This document shows, piece after piece, positions 59,266 to 64,000 of a stretch of 64,000 nt of DNA (position 1 is the stretch's first letter; every line of letters begins with the position of its first letter). The stretch is taken from the NCBI GenBank assembly GCA_006384855.1, contig VCJN01002775.1:88694-152693 (forward strand), given 5' to 3'. The notes beneath the pieces were generated by a model. It was not told where the DNA came from, did not search any database, and saw only the letters and a program-made list of their open reading frames with translations. The DNA comes from Tetraselmis striata (taxonomy: Eukaryota; Chlorophyta; Chlorodendrophyceae; Chlorodendrales; Chlorodendraceae). A program made the position numbers and the translations under genes.

Positions 59266-59880
59266 GTTAGAGACAGGGCGAGAGAGAGACAGAGACAGAG
59301 ACAGACAGAGAGAGGAGGGGGGGGGGGGGGGGGGAGTGGTGTGAGGTGCGGCGGCGGCGGTGGTAGTAGGTGGCCAGGGTTGACTATTGGGAGACATTAC
59401 CCCCACCGTGACAGCGGTTTTGGGCGGGCGGCGGGTTTGGGGGAGTAGGTGGAAAACATTCGATATGCCCCGCCAGATGGCGGAGAGGCGTCGTTGTCTG
59501 GACGGTAGGATGGCTCGGACTATGCCAAGAGGGGAAGGCGGGAGGGCTGGCGGCCAGTGCTGGCTGCTGGTGTCGCCGGTGTCGCCCGGTGCAGCCGCGG
59601 CCGGCCGCTCCGCTGGGCCGGGCCCAGGGGCGGCCATTTAGGGGGTGGGGGGGGGGGAGGGCTCGCACCTTGCACTCCTCCGGCTTGATTTCCTTGTTCA
59701 TTCAGCAGCGTCAGCGCGTACCTCCTTATCGCCACCGGCAGTGCCCTTGAAGTCAAGCTTGCCCGCGCCGTCCACGTTGTCGAAGGTGATGCTGGGGCTG
59801 GCGCAGTCCTGCACGTCCAGTGTGATCCAGAGCTTGTCGGCGCGCTGCGCCCAGAACAGCGTAGGGGTAAGCGTCGTCAT
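58559..59880 (-). CDS. Hsp90 co-chaperone p23 (frame-broken as read)
   Basis: Two exons: 59880-59669 and 58934-58559 (stop TAG). p23 binds and stabilises closed Hsp90 in the cytosol. Exon 1 encodes the CS/p23 fold start (PTLFWAQRADKLWITLDVQD), a GKLDFKGTAGGDKE segment and IKPEECK at the donor. Exon 2 has IRAGPRKIE, LVVFQAAD, DDWWPRLTKEKTQG, DQHIKADWDKWADEDDEEGE, DFDM, a Met/Gly-rich tail and the acidic DEEDSDDDELPDLE-type end. All parts are in the right order and well conserved, but several one-base steps break the frame: doubled G after DKE, doubled G before the EIKPEECK segment, doubled C after RKIE, doubled C after QAAD, one base short after KTQG, extra G at DM, and one in the Met/Gly tail. 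Either consensus errors or a recent pseudogene. Confidence 0.82.
59185..59312 (+). repeat. (GA)n and G-run repeat in the p23 intron
   Basis: An interrupted GAGAGA run followed by a G run at about 59318-59332, inside the 734-bp p23 intron. On the transcript it is a CT/C-rich, pyrimidine-rich stretch. Confidence 0.9.
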
Positions 59881-60175
59881 GGCGCCGGTGCTTCGTGGGC
59901 CGGATCTGCGAGGGGAAGTCGTTGCTGGCGGAGTGGAAGGACGGGTGAGCGATGTCTGGTGAGCAGGAGGCTGAAGGATGGGCTGGGTGAAGCGTTGCAG
60001 ATCGCAACTGGAGCGCGGCGTGCTCACCCTCGCGGATCCGCCGCGGCCGATCGGCAGCCCGGGCCCGGGCCGGCGCACCAGCAGATATTATGACATACGG
60101 GTACCCGGGTATAATACTCCTACTATTGCAGGCGGCGGCGGAGAATGAGTACCAGTACAGGTACATCCTACTGGA

Positions 60176-60250
60176 GCTGCCTAAACGGCCGTCGTCGAGA
60201 TGCTGCAAGGGTTTCACTGCCAGTCCTGTCCCGGGGGCGAAAAAAAAAGT
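60176..60250 (+). mobile_element. LINE tail-only copy
   Basis: About 75 bp matching the 3' end of the LINE at 30-35 kb (CTGCCTAAACGGCCGTC, then GCTGCAAGGGTTTCACTG, then the CCTGTCCCGGGGGCG tail) followed by an A run. A heavily 5'-truncated insertion. Confidence 0.85.
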
Positions 60251-60255
60251 AAGGA

Positions 60256-63200
60256 TTAACATCCAGTACTGGTACCGAGAAGATGGTCGGGATGGGCCGT
60301 GGGCGGCAGGGCGGCGGGCGGTAAGTACCGGTAGCGGCTTCTGTTGATGATCTCCTTCCAGTACTTGCTTTTCAACACGTAACTGTGCCAGGTACTGCTG
60401 AAGCGGTGGATTTGCTACTGTCCTTTAATTTGTGATTCACACTACCTTTAGTACCGGTAGCGAGTCGCTAGCGACCAGCAGCAACCGTCCCTGTAACGGG
60501 CCGGCGGGCGAAATAAAGAAAAAACAACCGCCAGCAGAAGGCGCCGGCGCTGACGATGGGGCGGTTTTTTTTCGCCCCGCTGGGACGGGGCGGTTGGTCA
60601 CACACTGTACAGTTTCCACGCGGGGAAGATGTACAGACGACATATCACGTTTGAGTTTATTTGGTCCTAAGGCAGGTCCGATTTAATTTTATGTTTTAGA
60701 ACCCCCCCCCCCCTCTGTTTCCACCCCTCTACTTTATTTATGTTGATCTCACAGTACTTAGTAGAACATGCCCAAAGTTGCATAATAACTACCACTGGGC
60801 ATGACTTTTTATGGTTTCAATCATGACTGTGTGCAGAAGGGTGTTCGTTCCTGCCATAATGCAAGCATAAACTGGAGAGGGGGTGGGGGCACTTTTTTTG
60901 AACCATCACCATATTAACAGTCAGCATCATGAACAACCCAACCATACGGTGGCCTATCACCCCTTCATGTAGTGCTATGATGTTGCGAAGCTGCTGTATG
61001 CCTGGCCTAGATATTAAATACATTTGCGTCCCGTTGCTAGCGGCTATATATCCACGTAACTAACACAGTATATTCACCTGGCGGCGGTGCGGGGCTGAGC
61101 CTTCCAGCCTTCTCATCGCACCGCTTCCCAAGCAGCCGCCACCACTGCTTAATGTACGTGAAACATAAAGTTGAGGTCACTTACAAAGTGAACCCCCCCC
61201 CCCCCCTCTTGTCCTCTCCGGAAAGTAGAGTACTAAAACATAACATTGAAATCGGACCTGCCTAATATCCAAACGCATTATGGGTAAAAAGTACTAGCAG
61301 AACAATTCTTGTCAGTACCCGGTACCGGATCGTATTCCTGTAGCGGTGCTGCGCTGCTCAGGTTGCGTGGCCCACATCCGGCGAATGGATAATCCCTGGG
61401 GTTATCACGCTTCCTTGGATTGTCCCGGGAAAATCCGCCTACTTACGTGGATTATTTATTGGAAATCTTTGCCCTCATCATCAAAAACCATCGGTGTGAC
61501 ACGACAACATCCAATTGCATCCATGTGTTATCCATGGCCTCGGATACTCTGGGATCTGGCCGGTTCCATCCAGGATAGAAATCGGATGTCTGGCTGCTCG
61601 ACATACATATTCACCGTAACCTGGCTAACCGGATCTCATGTGAAAAAAAAAAATGTGCAGCTAAAATTAATCTTTCGCGGATTGGGCCGGAACGAACGTG
61701 ATAGTTCACGTTATATCGTTCGGACTAAAATTAATCGTTGCTTAAAAGTTCCCTATCAACTGAGGTTGGGAAACGATAATCGAGTGATGCCCCAACCGCG
61801 GTGCCAAGCCCTAAATCGGTGGTGCAATCGCCGCTACGATGCTCTGGAAATTTCCGGAATCATCGGGCGCCGATCCGTACAACGGCCACTGGCATTCCCG
61901 GCAAGCGGCGGAGGGGGTGGGGGCAGCAGCTCTAGACCCTTCTGACTAGACCCTCAGCGGCATCTGTAATTCATCGACTCTGGTCTTTGGCAAAAACTTT
62001 CTGCCCAGCGCCTACCTGCCTGCTTATATGGAAGTACCCGGTAGTTTAACCCATAAATATTGCACACCCCCGACTTATATAGCTGACATACCATTTATTA
62101 ACATGCAAAGCCCCTAAAACCCTCAAAACCCTGAGCCCCCTGAAACATGCCTACTAGGACCACTCTTCCGGTAGACCCGCGCCTCATGGCGCAGGATATG
62201 ACAGGATTTCTTGAATTTCGCAGCTGGCTCTTGCTTGTACGGGTAATTAGTATGACAGCAAATGCATGCTGCTACCACGGTACCCGTACAGGGTACCAGT
62301 ACTGACGTTGCTGCCCTTTTTGTAATTCACACCAGTACTGACAAACAAATGCTGGACGAAGGATTTGTGACCCCGGCGCCCCCCGATCCTGTCCCCCCCC
62401 CCCCCCCCCCCTCCGGCGCCTGGCGGCCCGCCCCGTAATTTATTCCAGAACTTGACAGCAGAGTCGCGGAGTTACTGACAGACCAAGCGTCAACACCCAG
62501 CTGGTGAAACCTGCACAGGGAGACCGCCACGATACTGGAGACGAGGCCACACACGCGCTCCTTAGGGACATCGAGAATCACGCAACGCCGGGTAGCGGGT
62601 CGCGTTCGCGCCGTCGCCGAGCAGCAGGACGAGACTCGGCAGTAGCACTAACGTCCCATCCGGCGCGACTGTTGTACGGGAGAGCTATCCGCCAGTACTT
62701 TGCACCTGAACCTCGCAGCAAAAAGCCCAATAACCGGTTCATCATCATATCATCATCTAGCGATACGGCACAGCAGCAACGCAGCAGCAAAGCAGCGGCA
62801 CGGGCGGCGTGCGTGACCGTCAGGTCAGCTTCCTACCGGCTCAACCCGCGACAGCTGCGACCGCGTCCGAAGGCCGGAACCAGCGAGCCCAACTAGCCAT
62901 CAAGGAAGCCGGTAAGGAATTGATGGTATCTCGGCCAGGGGTCTGGCTTTTGCACCCCACGGAGAGACCGTCGGCCCACTGACAGCGGCTTCAGGGGTCT
63001 CTAGGCGGAGGCGCGTCTTATTTATTATTCATATTTTTATTTTTTATTTTCCGCCCGTCCCGGGCCGGGCCTGGAGAACCCGAGGCGTGTAGACGCCACA
63101 TGCGCGAGACTGCTGTACGGACCTTTCACGGCAAGACGGTCGGGGGAGGGTTCGCTTGGTTGGCGGCGAAGGGGGGGTTGCGCCGGTGGGACAGGCGCGC

Positions 63201-63510
63201 TTATCAACCCCCTCCCCCCCCCCCTTTCCAAGGCTCCTCGACAAACGGCCTCGCTGCTTTGTTTAATGCGCGCAATGCCAAGTCACGACTCGCCAGCCCA
63301 GCCGGAGCCCGGCGCCACCGAAGGTGCGATACCCCCCCCCCCCTCTCCCTCCCACACACATAAGAACCCCTTCACCCCCCCCCCCCTTCCTGCTAGTGCT
63401 CGCCCGGAGACGAAAAGTGAAAATGCAGCCGCGTGACCAAACCGCAAGGCGCCGACTGCAGCTGAGCCCCCAACACCCTCGCCCTCTCCCCTGCCTGAGT
63501 AGGCCCACGG
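60256..63510. other. Long spacer, no gene supported
   Basis: Contains C runs (about 60701-60712, 61192-61206 and 62395-62411), an inverted copy of the dispersed motif (62317-62332), and open frames at 61346-61945 and 62504-62896 with no recognised domain. The latter is Arg/Ala/Ser-rich and ends in a stop at about 62896; it could be a small host gene, but nothing supports it. Confidence 0.4.
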
Positions 63511-63559
63511 CAGGTGTCGTCATGGCGTCTCGGCTGGTGGCCAGCCAGGTGGCGACAGC

Positions 63560-63974
63560 CGCAGCCGGAGGTAGCGGCGGCACCTGCGGATGCGGAGGGG
63601 GAGCGCGATGTGGAGCCCCAGGTTAGCGCACGCAGCCCCTGCTGCCTGTTGCCTACTGCGCCCGGATACCCACCCCTACCCTGTATGAGGTCAAGCAGGC
63701 CTGCTTAGCAGCGCTGTGCTGGTGTGCTTTGTAGGAGCAAGTGGGCAATGGCGCCGACCTGCAGACGGGAAACTCCGAGGACAGCACCCACACAGCCGTG
63801 ATCGACATCCCGACGGACGCCAGCAGCTCCGATGAGGCGCCACCGGCGGCGGCCCTGTGCACGAGCCGTCACCACCGCCCAGCCTGCCACCCATTGCCAC
63901 GACCGCCGCGGACGCGGCCTCTGGCAGCCAGCGCGCCCGCACGGATCCCGCGCGCCGTACCGGCATCTGGCTGA
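63560..63974 (+). CDS. Possible exons of an unknown acidic protein at the right edge
   Basis: A frame ending PEVAAAPADAEGERDVEPQ meets a donor (CCCCAG/GTTAGC at about 63621). An acceptor TTTGTAG at about 63734 opens EQVGNGADLQTGNSEDSTHT, then AVIDIPTDASSSDEAPPAAA in the matching phase. The joined product is acidic and probably disordered. The beginning and end are unclear, and it may continue beyond the window. No family recognised. Confidence 0.35.
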
Positions 63975-64000
63975 CCCGCTGGCGGGTGCGCGAGCGGCCG

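Noticed and set aside
59119..59637. Ser/Leu-repeat ORF on the minus strand in the p23 intron
   Set aside because: Produced by the GA/CT simple repeat.
61346..61945. 199-codon plus-strand ORF
   Set aside because: No domain, no splice or promoter context, Trp/Ile-rich composition unlike neighbours; probably a chance frame ending in a G-rich stretch.

Overview
The window looks like nuclear DNA of a green alga or related green-lineage protist. The protein genes are split by short GT-AG introns. One gene encodes a thylakoid-lumen TPR protein with a bipartite plastid/Tat-like leader. TGTAA, the usual green-algal poly(A) signal, lies 180-270 bases after several stop codons. There are no operons, no bacterial gene spacing and no rRNA genes. 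Introns and spacers carry unusually long poly-G/poly-C runs. I cannot name the species.

Layout. 1-2.3 kb (-): a prolyl 4-hydroxylase (P4H1), running off the left edge. 3.0-5.85 kb: a worn element bounded by direct repeats, holding a broken tyrosine recombinase. 6.6-11.9 kb (+): the lumenal TPR gene, whose last intron is a roughly 380-bp triplication. 13.0-13.5 kb: a tRNA-headed SINE. 15.3-16.5 kb: a 173-bp satellite. 16.8-19.6 kb (-): a complete second prolyl 4-hydroxylase (P4H2) with a C-terminal ShKT domain. 20-53 kb: a transposon graveyard with a piggyBac-like remnant, two LINE C-terminal (nuclease-like) remnants, a Ty1/copia element, a near-complete APE-type LINE plus a truncated sibling, three copies of a TA-flanked 0.8-kb TIR element, an unclassified DDE-like transposon, a chromodomain-BED-hAT gene that lacks its catalytic core, nested inverted repeats, and a Tc1/mariner remnant. 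53.7 kb: a SINE copy with a target-site duplication. 54.4-55.7 kb (+): a single-exon cyclin-like gene. 56.4-57 kb: a hexanucleotide microsatellite next to a PAN/apple-domain exon. 58.6-59.9 kb (-): an Hsp90 co-chaperone p23 gene with many one-base frame breaks. 63.5 kb to the right edge: possible exons of an unknown gene.

How it fits together. The host genes are unrelated housekeeping or secretory genes: ER prolyl hydroxylation, a thylakoid-lumen protein, p23, and a cyclin. Most of the rest is mobile DNA. The parts most worth a second look are two arrays of the palindrome GGTGCACC spaced 31-32 bp (about three helical turns) around the chromodomain-hAT gene; the DDE-like transposon at 38.4-41.2 kb with an intact convergent ORF; and the 0.8-kb TIR element with a Pol III-like box A/box B segment. 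Exon joins were done by eye; joins that restore a family motif across the junction are marked as strong.
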